Assembly: GCA_046714215.1 (NCBI GenBank)
Contig: JBKKBM010000280.1
Coordinates: forward strand, 1-16,407
Source of the DNA: DATLCI01 sp046714215
GTDB taxonomy: Bacteria > Acidobacteriota > Terriglobia > Terriglobales > Acidobacteriaceae
DNA length: 16,407 nucleotides
Direction of reading: 5' to 3'
Notes under the pieces: model-generated
What the model was told of the DNA's origin: nothing
The model's database searches: none
Seen by the model: only the letters and a program-made list of their open reading frames with translations
Made by a program: the position numbers and the translations under genes
Shown here: positions 1-7,694 of the stretch, piece after piece
Layout: each line of letters starts with the position of its first letter
Numbering within the stretch: the stretch's first letter is position 1

Positions 1-993
1 ACGGCGGTGAGCCAAGACAGTGCGCACGGTGTCCTCGGCATCAGCGACAACCCAAACGGCATCGGCATTTCAGGCGAAGCCAGTCACATCAGCGGTGCCA
101 CTATCGGTGTGGAAGGTAATAGCGACAGCACTGCGGGCACCGGCGTTAAGGGTCGAGCCAACGCGGGCACCGGCGCCACCGTGGGAGTTCTCGGTGAAGT
201 TGAGAGCACGGCCGGAATCGCTGTTCGAGGCAGCGCGGGTGCTCTTACGGGTGGCACCGTCGGAGTGCTTGGCGCTGTCCCAAGCACCAGCGGCACTGCC
301 GTTAAGGGTCATGCCAGCGCCAGTAGTGGCAGCACCATCGGCGTACGCGGCGAGGTCAACAGTCCGAACGGGACGGCGGGCTTATTCATCGCACAGGGTG
401 GCGGCACTTCCGCCGCTATCTTGCGCGGCCACAATGGAGGGCCAGACCTCTTCAAAGTCGACGGCATGGGATCTGTCTTTGCTGCGGCCTATCGAGACCT
501 TGCCGGCAATCTCATTACTGCCGGTGGCGGCGGGACGATCACAGGCGTCACGGCCGGCGTCGGTTTGACCGGCGGGGGAACATCGGGAACGGTCACCCTG
601 AATGTTGATACCGCTGCAGTCCAGAACAGGGTTACGGGAACCTGTCTGACCGGAGGCGCGATACGCTCGATCGCCTCAAACGGGACAGTTACCTGCGAGA
701 CGAATGCATTTCCTGTATTCGACAGCGCCGGCAACCCGCAGGTGTCCAACAAGATCGTAAGGGGCTTTGTGGTTCTTGCGGCGGGCGCAGCTACCATCAC
801 GCTATCCGGTTCAGCGGTCTTCACTAACAACAACTACACCTGTACGGCGAATTATGCCGTTATTGGTAGTAATCCCCTGGCGAACACCCCGATTGTTATG
901 GGGGTCTATCTCCTTAGCGGTAGTCAATTCGTCATCCGCGGGCCAGATGGTACACAGACGCCCGGCGTGAATTACATCTGCATCGGGAACTAA
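1..993 (+). CDS. Tail-fibre-like repeat protein, probably 5'-partial
   Basis: The reading frame is open from the first base, so the gene probably begins outside the window; the GTG at 7 is only the first possible start inside it and there is no room to see a ribosome site. From that GTG it is 328 residues. Residues 8-111 are four copies of a 26-residue repeat starting GVxG and containing a later G(V/I)xG or AVxG, with a fifth partial copy. Around residues 179-202 is a glycine-rich segment (ITGVTAGVGLTGGGTSGTVTLNV) of the kind common in phage-tail-fibre and other trimeric fibre-like proteins. The C-terminal part has cysteines (GTCLTGG, VTCET, YTCTA, YICIG) that could form disulfides in an exported protein. 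Function is unknown; a surface or fibre protein is inference. The next gene starts 32 bp later on the same strand but is functionally unrelated. Confidence 0.6.
   Translation, partial: TAVSQDSAHGVLGISDNPNGIGISGEASHISGATIGVEGNSDSTAGTGVKGRANAGTGATVGVLGEVESTAGIAVRGSAGALTGGTVGVLGAVPSTSGTAVKGHASASSGSTIGVRGEVNSPNGTAGLFIAQGGGTSAAILRGHNGGPDLFKVDGMGSVFAAAYRDLAGNLITAGGGGTITGVTAGVGLTGGGTSGTVTLNVDTAAVQNRVTGTCLTGGAIRSIASNGTVTCETNAFPVFDSAGNPQVSNKIVRGFVVLAAGAATITLSGSAVFTNNNYTCTANYAVIGSNPLANTPIVMGVYLLSGSQFVIRGPDGTQTPGVNYICIGN
28..387 (+). repeat. 78-bp in-frame tandem repeat (26-aa units)
   Basis: Four full units at 28-105, 106-183, 184-261 and 262-339, then a partial unit to about 387. The units align without gaps at the protein level: each begins GVLG, GVEG, GVLG or GVLG and ends in a short G/S-A/T-T-I/V segment. 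The DNA copies have diverged, so this is an old repeat kept for protein structure and not a recent expansion. The regular glycines suggest stacked beta-turns. Confidence 0.8.
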
Positions 994-1025
994 GCAACTC
1001 AATGATTCCGCTGTTGTAAACTCTG

Positions 1026-3290
1026 ATGGTGGAAGCCAAAACGCAAACCGCCAAGGGAATCAAAACCCAGGGGACCAGGTGGAAAAACCTGGTCCCCTTT
1101 GGTTTGGGCCAGGCCAAGCCCCACCACTTTCGCGACATGGCGCGCATCGTCTGGAAGAATCGCGATAATCTTCCCTACGCCTGGCGCATCCTTACGCGCG
1201 GCGTGTGTGACGGGTGCTCGCTTGGCCCCTACGGCCTGCGCGACAACGTCATCTCCGGCGCCCACCTGTGCATGACGCGCCTGAATCTGCTGCGCCTGAA
1301 CACCATGCCCGCCGCGGCAGAAAAAAAGTTCTCAGACATTGCCCGCCTGCGCGCCCGCAGCAACGAAGAACTTCACAACCTGGGACGCATCCCTTATCCC
1401 ATGATCCTGCGCCGGGGCGACAAGGGTTTTCGTCGCATCTCGTGGGAGCAGGCGATGCAGACCATCGCGACGGAAGCCGGAAATATTCCGGTGGACCGGA
1501 TGTCATTCTTTGCAACTTCGCGCGGGCTCACTAACGAGGCTTACTACACCTTCCAGAAACTGCCGCGCATGCTCGGCACCAATAATGTCGACCTCTGCGC
1601 GCGGCTATGCCATTCCGCCAGCGTTTATGGCTTGAAACACACGCTCGGCATCGGCGCGCCCACTTGCTCGCTGTCAGATTTCATCGGCACGGAGTTGCTC
1701 ATCCTCTTTGGCACGGACTTGCCCAACAACCAGCCCGTCAGCACCAAGTACATGCATTTTGCGCGCAAGAAGGGCACGAAGATCATTGTCATCAATCCCT
1801 ATCGCGAACCGGGGTTGGAGCGCTATTGGGTGCCATCGGTGGCGTCGAGCGCCCTCTTCGGCACCTGCCTCATGGACGATTTCTTTCCCGTAAAGGTCGG
1901 CGGCGACATCGCCTTCATCAACGGCGTGATGAAAAGCCTGATCGCGCAGGGCAAAGAAAATAAGGCATACATCGCGCAGCACGTGGCCGGCTTCAATGAA
2001 GTGAAAGCCCACCTGGACGCGCTCGATTGGCCGGAGATCGAAGCGTCCAGCGGCATTGTGCGCGCGGAGATCGAGCGCTTTGCCACCATGTACGGCAACG
2101 CCAACTCGGCCGTCATCTGTTATTCCATGGGCCTCACGCAGCACACCTTTGGCGTAGAGAACGTGAAGGCCATCGCGGATCTTGCGCTCATCCGCGGCAA
2201 CCTGGGACGCGAAAAGACCGGCATCATGCCCATCCGCGGACACAGCGGCGTGCAAGGCGGCGGTGAGTGTGGTGTAGATCCCGCAAAATTTCCCGGCGGC
2301 CTGGAGGTCAATGCCGCAAATGCGGCGCGCTTCAGCATGCTGTGGAGCAAGCCGGTGCCGTCGGTTCCGGGCTATCACACCGCGCAGATGGTGGACGCCG
2401 CCCACGACGGCAAACTCGATTTCCTCTATACCATCGGCGGCAATCTATTGGAGACCATGCCCGACCGCCACTACGTCGCCGAAGCCATCGGCCGCGTACG
2501 CGTGCGTGTCCATCAGGACATCGTCCTGAACACCTATGCCACGCTCGATGCCGGCGAAGTCCTCATCGTGCTGCCCGCACAGACGCGCTACGAATCCGGC
2601 GGCACCTCCACCAGCACCGAGCGGCGGGTGCGCTACTCACCGCAAATACCCGGTCAGCAGATCGGCGAAACGCTCCCCGAGTGGGAGATACCGTGTCTTA
2701 TCGGCAAGGCGCTGCTGCCGCAACACGCCGCGCAATTTGACTATCGGTCGGAAGCAGACGTTCGCCAGGAGATCGCCAAGGCCATGCCGATGTACGCAGG
2801 CATCGAGAAATTCTCCCAGGCGGGCGACTTCATCCAGTGGGGCGGCGCGCTACTCTTCCGCGACGGCTTCATCAACCTGCCCGACAAACGCGCGCGCATG
2901 GTGCCCGTTAATATCCCGAAGATCGAAGTTCCGGAAGGGAAGTTCTACTTCACCACCCGGCGCGGCAAGCAGTTCAACTCCATCACTTACGGACAGAAAG
3001 ATCCGCTCACCGGTTCTCGCCGCCGTACGGATGTTTTCATCAGCGCGGACGACGCGGCGCGCCTGGGACTGGCCGATGGCGACGACATCGTCGTACGCTC
3101 CAGCGTCGGCGAGTTCCGCGGCCATGCCCGATTCTCTGACATTCGTAACGGGAACGTTCAGGCGTACTGGCCGGAGGGGAATATCCTCATCTCCCGGCGC
3201 TATGATCCTATCTCTCATGAACCGGATTACAATGCGGTTGTAAGTATTTCAAAAATAAGTAGTTGTGAGATGGTCGCGGAGGGTCCATAG
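1026..3290 (+). CDS. FdhF/YdeP-family molybdopterin oxidoreductase
   Basis: A 754-residue molybdenum bis-molybdopterin-guanine-dinucleotide enzyme of the formate-dehydrogenase-like group, of usual length for YdeP relatives; substrate unknown. Near the N-terminus C61 and C64 (CDGC) and C82 (HLCMTR) stand where full formate dehydrogenases have a four-cysteine 4Fe-4S site; only three cysteines are seen. The NVDLCARLCHSAS segment places C195 at the position of the molybdenum-bound selenocysteine/cysteine of formate dehydrogenase. The cofactor-binding part continues (GTDLPNNQP, RGNLGREKTGIMPIRGHSGVQGG) and a C-terminal molydopterin dinucleotide-binding domain spans about residues 635-740. There is no signal peptide, so it is probably cytoplasmic. 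No partner electron-transfer subunit or FdhD is nearby. The ATG at 1026 has no Shine-Dalgarno; an in-frame ATG at 1137 is the next alternative, but residues 17-40 look family-like, favouring 1026. Confidence 0.88.
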   Translation: MVEAKTQTAKGIKTQGTRWKNLVPFGLGQAKPHHFRDMARIVWKNRDNLPYAWRILTRGVCDGCSLGPYGLRDNVISGAHLCMTRLNLLRLNTMPAAAEKKFSDIARLRARSNEELHNLGRIPYPMILRRGDKGFRRISWEQAMQTIATEAGNIPVDRMSFFATSRGLTNEAYYTFQKLPRMLGTNNVDLCARLCHSASVYGLKHTLGIGAPTCSLSDFIGTELLILFGTDLPNNQPVSTKYMHFARKKGTKIIVINPYREPGLERYWVPSVASSALFGTCLMDDFFPVKVGGDIAFINGVMKSLIAQGKENKAYIAQHVAGFNEVKAHLDALDWPEIEASSGIVRAEIERFATMYGNANSAVICYSMGLTQHTFGVENVKAIADLALIRGNLGREKTGIMPIRGHSGVQGGGECGVDPAKFPGGLEVNAANAARFSMLWSKPVPSVPGYHTAQMVDAAHDGKLDFLYTIGGNLLETMPDRHYVAEAIGRVRVRVHQDIVLNTYATLDAGEVLIVLPAQTRYESGGTSTSTERRVRYSPQIPGQQIGETLPEWEIPCLIGKALLPQHAAQFDYRSEADVRQEIAKAMPMYAGIEKFSQAGDFIQWGGALLFRDGFINLPDKRARMVPVNIPKIEVPEGKFYFTTRRGKQFNSITYGQKDPLTGSRRRTDVFISADDAARLGLADGDDIVVRSSVGEFRGHARFSDIRNGNVQAYWPEGNILISRRYDPISHEPDYNAVVSISKISSCEMVAEGP
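1069..1098 (+). other. Perfect 12-bp hairpin inside start of the oxidoreductase gene
   Basis: Left arm AGGGGACCAGGT (1069-1080), six-base loop GGAAAA, right arm ACCTGGTCCCCT (1087-1098), then TTGGTTTGGG. The stem is perfect and GC-rich. It lies 76 bases after the stop of the preceding gene and 43 bases into the oxidoreductase reading frame. It could be a terminator or attenuator, but the T tract is interrupted and it encodes the plausible TRWKNLVPFG segment, so its role is unsettled. Confidence 0.5.
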
Positions 3291-3352
3291 TCTACGCAAA
3301 GTCGGTGCGCCAAAGCACGAAAAAATCCTTCGCCATTTTTCTGGAGTAAGAG

Positions 3353-3426
3353 CGAAATTTCGTATCTAATTGACCTGCCTCTGCTGTGTCTTGGCTCGAC
3401 CTTTAGACGCGCTTTTCCTGTAATCT
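3353..3426 (+). promoter_or_regulatory. Likely promoter region of the receiver-domain gene
   Basis: The 145-bp gap before the receiver gene holds a perfect 10-bp palindrome CGAAATTTCG at 3353-3362 and a -10-like TAATCT at 3421-3426, nine bases before the ATG at 3436. No Shine-Dalgarno sits before the ATG, so a leaderless or near-leaderless transcript fits. No convincing -35 is seen. The palindrome may be an operator; this is weak. Confidence 0.3.
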
Positions 3427-3435
3427 GCTTCACTT

Positions 3436-3807
3436 ATGACAATGAGCGGAAATAGACCCAAAGTCCTGGTCGCGGATGACGAAAAAGTCATTGCCGACAC
3501 GCTCGCCATCATCCTTAACCAGAATGGCTTCGACGCCAGTGCCGTCTACACCGGTACCGCCGCCGTCGAGCGCGCGCGTACGCTGCGTCCGGACCTCATC
3601 ATCAGCGACGTGATCATGCCGGACATGAACGGCATCGATGCGGCCATCAAGATCCGCGCCTTCCATCCCACCTGTAAGATCCTGCTCTTTTCCGGACAAG
3701 CCGCCACCGCTGACCTGCTCGAGACCGCCCGCCAGCAAGGACACGAATTTGAGATCCTGGCTAAGCCGGTCCACCCGCAAGATCTGTTGGCTAAGTTGAA
3801 AAGCTAG
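3436..3807 (+). CDS. Single-domain response regulator (CheY-like receiver)
   Basis: A 123-residue stand-alone receiver domain with no output domain. The acidic pair D14-D15 (VADDEK), the phospho-acceptor D58 (LIISDVIMPDMNG), the switch residue S86 (LLFSGQ, serine instead of the commoner threonine) and K110 (LAKPVH) are all present, so it should accept phosphate on D58. It would act by protein-protein contact, for example in a phosphorelay; no histidine kinase is in the window, so it is an orphan here. An alternative ATG lies six bases further in (residue 3). Its TAG stop lies inside a CTAG shared with the stop of recR on the other strand. Confidence 0.9.
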   Translation: MTMSGNRPKVLVADDEKVIADTLAIILNQNGFDASAVYTGTAAVERARTLRPDLIISDVIMPDMNGIDAAIKIRAFHPTCKILLFSGQAATADLLETARQQGHEFEILAKPVHPQDLLAKLKS

Positions 3808-4403
3808 AGCTCCCGTCGTCCTTCCATTGCCTTCGACATCGTCACCTCGTCGGCATATTCGATGTCGCTGCCGGCCGGGATGCCGGTGGCGATGCGCGTG
3901 ATCTTCACGCCTGCGCGCTTCAGTAGCTTCGTCAGATAGTGCGCGGTGGCTTCGCCTTCGACCGTGGGATTGGTCGCGATGATGACTTCATCCACGTCGC
4001 CGGATTCAACCCGCTTGGTCAGCGAGGAGATACGCAGATGCTCCGGCCCCACGCCGTGCAGCGGCGAGATGGCCCCATGCAGCACGTGATACACGCCGTT
4101 ATACGCGCGTGTCTTTTCCACCGACGCGATGTTGGTGGGCTCTTCCACCACGCACACCAGCCGCAGGTTGCGCGTGGCGCTGCTACAGAAGACGCAGGGG
4201 TCAACGTCGGTGATGTTGTTGCAGACTGAGCAGAGATGCAGGCTTTCCTTTAGATCGCGGATGGCCGCGGCCAGAGCGTCGGCGTCATCCACCGAGGAAC
4301 GCAGGATATGGAAGGCCAGCCGCTGCGCGCTCTTGTTGCCCACGCCCGGCAGCTTGCGTAACTCGTCGATGAGGCGCGCCATCGGCTCGGCAAATTTTGT
4401 CAT
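3804..4403 (-). CDS. recR: Recombination mediator protein RecR
   Basis: A 199-residue protein, the usual length for RecR, which with RecF/RecO loads RecA at single-stranded gaps. It shows an N-terminal helix-hairpin-helix segment (LPGVGNKSAQRLAFHIL, about residues 18-34), the four zinc cysteines C58, C61, C70, C73 (CSVCNNITDVDPCVFC) and a Toprim domain (VCVVEEPTNIASVEKT to IATNPTVEGEATAHYL). The reading frame is open 36 codons further upstream into ybaB, but the ATG at 4403 (MTKFAEP) matches family starts and follows AAGGGA. It is the last gene of dnaX-ybaB-recR, 22 bases after ybaB. Its stop overlaps that of the convergent receiver gene. Confidence 0.97.
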   Translation of the reverse strand: MTKFAEPMARLIDELRKLPGVGNKSAQRLAFHILRSSVDDADALAAAIRDLKESLHLCSVCNNITDVDPCVFCSSATRNLRLVCVVEEPTNIASVEKTRAYNGVYHVLHGAISPLHGVGPEHLRISSLTKRVESGDVDEVIIATNPTVEGEATAHYLTKLLKRAGVKITRIATGIPAGSDIEYADEVTMSKAMEGRREL

Positions 4404-4425
4404 GGGGTCCCTTAAAAACGCTTTC

Positions 4426-4740
4426 TTAAAACAATCCCGACTTTCCCAACCCGCCCAGCAATCCGCCCACGCTCGCCTGCATGGCTTGGTCCGCCTTGCG
4501 CCCGGCTTCATTCACCGCCGCTGTGATCAGGTCTTGCAGCATCTCGATGTCGTTGGCCGCGACTGCTTCCGGCTCGATCTTGATGGAGAGCACGCGCTTC
4601 TGCCCATTCATCTTCACCGTGACGGTGCCGCCGCCCGCGGTGGCTTCCACTATCGTGGTCGCCATCTGGTCTTGTAGTTCCTGCGCCTGTTTCTGCGCCT
4701 GCTCCAACATCTCTTGCATCTTTTTCGGATTGAGGTCCAT
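4426..4740 (-). CDS. ybaB: YbaB/EbfC family nucleoid-associated protein
   Basis: A 104-residue small DNA-binding protein of the YbaB/EbfC family, which forms tweezer-like dimers and is classically encoded between dnaX and recR. The sequence has the family layout: N-terminal helix rich in Q/E/K (NPKKMQEMLEQAQKQAQELQ), a central beta part (VTVKMNGQKRVLSIKIEPE), the DIEMLQDLITAAVNEA helix, and a glycine-rich tail (GGLLGGLGKSGLF). The ATG at 4740 shares its A with the dnaX stop (TGATG), a sign of translational coupling. A GTG one codon earlier (4743) is possible but less likely. Confidence 0.95.
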   Translation of the reverse strand: MDLNPKKMQEMLEQAQKQAQELQDQMATTIVEATAGGGTVTVKMNGQKRVLSIKIEPEAVAANDIEMLQDLITAAVNEAGRKADQAMQASVGGLLGGLGKSGLF

Positions 4741-6635
4741 CACGATTTGTCCTTGTGGTCCACCACGGTGCGGATCTCCGCGCCAAACTTTTCCTGCATG
4801 TATTGCACCAGCGGATCTTCGGCCGCCCGGCTACGCGCCGACGTTGCTGTCCCGGACGCCCCCCCGCCTGCCCGCACCGTGCCTCGATGGGATGGCGCGG
4901 CGCTCCCATTGCCACCGCTGGTCACGCTGATTTTCAGTGGACGCCCTGCCGCCCGGCTCGCGGCCGCGGCCACCATCTTCTTCGGCTCCGGTCCGAATGA
5001 CATATCGATCATCGTCTCGGATTTCGCTACCTTGATGCTAACCTCATTGCCCGTGAGGCTCCACTCGCCCGCGTCCAGCATGCCCGCCAGCATGCCCTGG
5101 TTCGCGGCTTCGAGGTCGGCGATCACCGCCGCGCGCAGCGCTTCCACATCGACGCCGGCGGGCACCGCGTGCTTTTCTGAGACTGTTGCCGCTGCGGTTT
5201 GCGCCGTTTGAGGTTGCGGCGTCTGAGATTGAATCAACGAAGCTCTCGCCTGCGCCTCCGCGACCACTGCGGCCGCAACCGCCGTCGCAATCACAGTCTT
5301 GGCCGAAGTATTCTCCGCTACCGCCGTGTTTCCGCCTCCACCGCCGCTACTCATCTCGGGGCCGGTGCGTCCTTTGCGCGCGCGATCCGCTTCGAAGGGC
5401 GAAACCGCTGCCGGACCAGCACTGCGCATGGGCTCCGCGGAGCGCGTCGCCGCCGGCATCGGTGAAGGTGCTGGCCTTGCAGGGGAGCCCGCTCCCGATG
5501 AAAGACTCTGTTGGCTTAACAACTGCTCGATGGGCAGCAGCCGTTGCGCGTGCACCATCTTCAACAAGCCCAACTCCAAGTGAAAGCGCTGCTCGTGTTT
5601 GTAGCCGAGGTCGTCATGGGTTCGGAGTGCGATCTGGAGAAAGCGTGCCAAGTCTTCTTCGCTGAACTGCTCCGCCAGCCGTGCTACCCGGGTGCGCTCG
5701 TCGGAGGAGATCTGCAAAAGGGAAGAGTCCCGGCCCGCGACCTTGGCCACCACGGCATTGCGCAGGAAGCGGACTAGCTGCTTGATGAAGTGGCTAGGGC
5801 TCTGGCCTTCGCTGATGAGCCTGTCCAGCGACTTCAACACTTCTTCGCTGGAATTTCGGCCTACGGAGTTCATGATTGTTGCCAGCACTTCCGTTGACAC
5901 CGTTCCTACGAGCCCGCGTACCTGCTCTACGGAAATGGTGCCGCTGGCGCCTGCGATGGCCTGGTCCATGATGGAGAGCGCGTCGCGCATGGAGCCATCG
6001 CCCGCCTCGGCTAGTACGGCCACGGCGTCGTCATCGATCTTTATTTTTTCCTGCTTAGCAATGTCTTTGAGTTGGCCCACGATGTCGTTGAATTTCACCG
6101 CATGAAAGCTGAAGTGCTGGCAGCGCGAGCGGATGGTCTGGGGGATGTCTTCCGGCTGCGTGGTCGCCATCATGAAGACGATGTGCGGAGGCGGCTCCTC
6201 CAACGTCTTCAGCAGGGCATTGAAAGCGGCGTCGGTGATCTGGTGGGCTTCGTCGAGGATGTAGATTTTGTAGCGGTCGCGGGCCGGGCGATAACGCGCG
6301 CCCTCGCGCAGTTCGCGGATCTCATCGATGCCGCGGTTGGTGGCTGCGTCGATCTCGATCACGTCCACCGCATTGCCGGCGCGGATCTCGGTGCAGGATT
6401 CGCACACTCCACACGGTTCAGGAGTGGGCGCGTCGCCCTTACGGCAGTTGAGCGCCATAGCCAGGATGCGTGCGATGGTGGTTTTCCCGATCCCGCGATG
6501 GCCGCTGAAGATGTATCCGTGGGCGATGCGCTGCAACTCGATGGCGTTCTTGAGCGTGCGCGTCACGTGGTCCTGGCCGATGACGTCAGAAAACTTCTGC
6601 GGACGGTACTTGCGTGCCAGGACCTGATAGCTCAT
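4740..6635 (-). CDS. dnaX: DNA polymerase III subunit gamma/tau
   Basis: The 631-residue clamp-loader ATPase of the replicative polymerase. It starts MSYQVLARKYRPQKFSDVIGQ as in most DnaX proteins. Visible motifs are Walker A GHRGIGKT (45-52), the zinc cysteines C64, C75, C78, C81, Walker B LDEAH (127-131) and the SRC sensor segment (170-172). AAA+ domains and the collar domain reach about residue 370. Then comes a long Ala/Pro/Ser-rich linker to about 500, and a C-terminal domain ending DPLVQYMQEKFGAEIRTVVD. No adenine-rich slippery heptamer like the E. coli one was found at the expected place, so a separate short gamma form is not supported. It is the first gene of dnaX-ybaB-recR and has no Shine-Dalgarno before its ATG. 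Confidence 0.97.
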   Translation of the reverse strand: MSYQVLARKYRPQKFSDVIGQDHVTRTLKNAIELQRIAHGYIFSGHRGIGKTTIARILAMALNCRKGDAPTPEPCGVCESCTEIRAGNAVDVIEIDAATNRGIDEIRELREGARYRPARDRYKIYILDEAHQITDAAFNALLKTLEEPPPHIVFMMATTQPEDIPQTIRSRCQHFSFHAVKFNDIVGQLKDIAKQEKIKIDDDAVAVLAEAGDGSMRDALSIMDQAIAGASGTISVEQVRGLVGTVSTEVLATIMNSVGRNSSEEVLKSLDRLISEGQSPSHFIKQLVRFLRNAVVAKVAGRDSSLLQISSDERTRVARLAEQFSEEDLARFLQIALRTHDDLGYKHEQRFHLELGLLKMVHAQRLLPIEQLLSQQSLSSGAGSPARPAPSPMPAATRSAEPMRSAGPAAVSPFEADRARKGRTGPEMSSGGGGGNTAVAENTSAKTVIATAVAAAVVAEAQARASLIQSQTPQPQTAQTAAATVSEKHAVPAGVDVEALRAAVIADLEAANQGMLAGMLDAGEWSLTGNEVSIKVAKSETMIDMSFGPEPKKMVAAAASRAAGRPLKISVTSGGNGSAAPSHRGTVRAGGGASGTATSARSRAAEDPLVQYMQEKFGAEIRTVVDHKDKS

Positions 6636-6647
6636 AAGGGAATCTTC

Positions 6648-6653
6648 ATTATA
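6648..6653 (-). promoter_or_regulatory. Perfect -10 (TATAAT) for dnaX operon
   Basis: On the minus strand TATAAT lies 12 bases before the dnaX ATG. A transcript starting 6-7 bases after it would have a leader of only about six bases, in keeping with the missing ribosome-binding site. No good -35 hexamer was seen at 16-18 bases. Confidence 0.5.
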
Positions 6654-6691
6654 AAAGACTGCGGCGGCACCGCCGGGAATAAAAGACTGCG
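6651..6691. repeat. Pair of 13-bp direct repeats around a GC hairpin
   Basis: ATAAAAGACTGCG occurs exactly at 6651-6663 and 6679-6691, a 28-bp period. Between and overlapping them lies an inverted repeat CGGCGG-CA-CCGCCG (6662-6675). The first copy overlaps the dnaX -10. A further short inverted repeat CGAAT-C-ATTCG lies at 6692-6702. The whole sits in the 115-bp divergent spacer between dnaX and the DinB-fold gene, a plausible place for a regulator. Confidence 0.55.
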
Positions 6692-6736
6692 CGAATCATT
6701 CGTAAAAAATCCGGTGCGCCCGGGCTCGACGCAGCC

Positions 6737-6742
6737 TAATAT
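6737..6742 (+). promoter_or_regulatory. -10-like TAATAT for the DinB-fold gene
   Basis: TAATAT ends eight bases before the ATG at 6751. There is no Shine-Dalgarno between them. The predicted start of transcription falls at about the start codon, so a leaderless mRNA is inferred. No clear -35. Confidence 0.4.
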
Positions 6743-6750
6743 GTCAGCCT

Positions 6751-7245
6751 ATGGAATTCGATCTTCCCGCCGTCACGCAATTACTGGAACGTTATCAGCA
6801 GGGCATCCTATTGTTTGAGGATGCGGTGCGCAGCATCCCGCCCGACCACTTCGATTCTCCGCCCGCGCCCACCAAGTGGACTGCCCGCCAGATCGTCACT
6901 CATGTGGCCGACTGCGAGGCCGTTGCCGCCGTGCGCTATCGCATGATCGCGGCTCAACCCGGCTCCACCCTCACCGCCTTCGACCAGGAAAAATGGGCGA
7001 ATGAGTTGCTCTATGGCTATCAGCCCTGGGAAGACGCCTTGCGCGCTTACAGCTCCATGCGATGCCATAACCTCAATATGTTGCGGGGACTACCGCTGGA
7101 AGCGTGGTCACGCAGCGCCGTCCACGAGGAACGCGGCGAGAATACCTTGTTCAGGATGGTCCAACACAACGCCGAACACGTGGAGAACCACGCCGGCCAG
7201 GTGCGGAACCTCGCCCTCCGATTCGCCGGGGTGGCCTCCGGCTAG
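6751..7245 (+). CDS. DinB-fold (DinB_2) four-helix-bundle protein
   Basis: A 164-residue protein of the DinB/YfiT superfamily of metal-binding four-helix bundles. The usual histidine triad is seen: H51 in WTARQIVTHVADCE, then H143 and H147 in HNAEHVENHAGQV near the C-terminus. Members include thiol-dependent transferases (bacillithiol, mycothiol) and many of unknown activity; the substrate cannot be told here. It is transcribed away from dnaX and is followed 51 bases later by a STAS-domain gene on the same strand. The name does not imply the DNA polymerase IV DinB. Confidence 0.85.
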   Translation: MEFDLPAVTQLLERYQQGILLFEDAVRSIPPDHFDSPPAPTKWTARQIVTHVADCEAVAAVRYRMIAAQPGSTLTAFDQEKWANELLYGYQPWEDALRAYSSMRCHNLNMLRGLPLEAWSRSAVHEERGENTLFRMVQHNAEHVENHAGQVRNLALRFAGVASG

Positions 7246-7296
7246 ACTTGCAAACCGTCCCTAATCCTAGTAATCTCGGGGCCGCAAAGTTCTCCT

Positions 7297-7665
7297 ATGC
7301 TTCCCATGTCCATAAACCTGTCAACCAGAGAAGTACAGGGCGTCTCCGTGGTGACCGTCTCCGGCCGCATCGTCTTTGGCGATGAAGCCAACGCGCTCCG
7401 GCGTGAGGTCAAGCCGCTGGTGCAGGTCCCTTCCGCGGCCGTGGTCATCGATCTCTCGGATGTGTCTTACGTGGACAGTGGCGGGATCGGCGCGCTGGTC
7501 GGTCTTTATACCACCGCGCGTGCCGCCGGCGGCCAACTGCGGCTGGCGGGCGCCAACTCGAAAGTAAAGAATGTGCTGGAGATCACCAAGCTGACCAGCA
7601 TCCTGGGTATGTTTGCCACGGTGGACCATGCCACCGCGGCGTTGCGCCGCACGGCTTCGGCCTGA
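7297..7665 (+). CDS. STAS-domain anti-sigma factor antagonist
   Basis: A 122-residue single STAS domain of the SpoIIAA/RsbV type. The conserved loop DLSDVSYVDSGGIGAL holds S61, the serine that a partner anti-sigma kinase would phosphorylate; dephosphorylated protein binds the kinase and frees the sigma factor. No RsbW-like kinase or sigma factor is in the window. The start may be the ATG at 7297 or the one at 7306 (MSINLST), which matches the usual short beta-strand start better; neither has a good ribosome site. It converges with the SET-domain gene, whose stop is 29 bases away. Confidence 0.9.
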   Translation: MLPMSINLSTREVQGVSVVTVSGRIVFGDEANALRREVKPLVQVPSAAVVIDLSDVSYVDSGGIGALVGLYTTARAAGGQLRLAGANSKVKNVLEITKLTSILGMFATVDHATAALRRTASA

Positions 7666-7694
7666 ACCTCCGCCTCATCATTTCCGGCGCCTTA

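Noticed and set aside
1674..2405. 243-codon minus-strand frame opposite the oxidoreductase gene
   Set aside because: Histidine/arginine/alanine-rich shadow of a well-supported gene with conserved molybdoenzyme motifs.
3305..3318. GTGC/GCAC stem after the oxidoreductase gene as a terminator
   Set aside because: Four base pairs and no following T-run; too weak.
4859..4865. Run of seven G (on the coding strand) in dnaX as a programmed frameshift site for a gamma form
   Set aside because: It lies near the C-terminus, the codon phase is not that of a standard -1 slippery heptamer, and slippage would shorten the protein only slightly.
6046..6052. Six-adenine run in dnaX (GAA AAA ATA on the coding strand) as a slippery site
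   Set aside because: The phase does not give X XXY YYZ, and it falls within the AAA+ region, far from where gamma would end.
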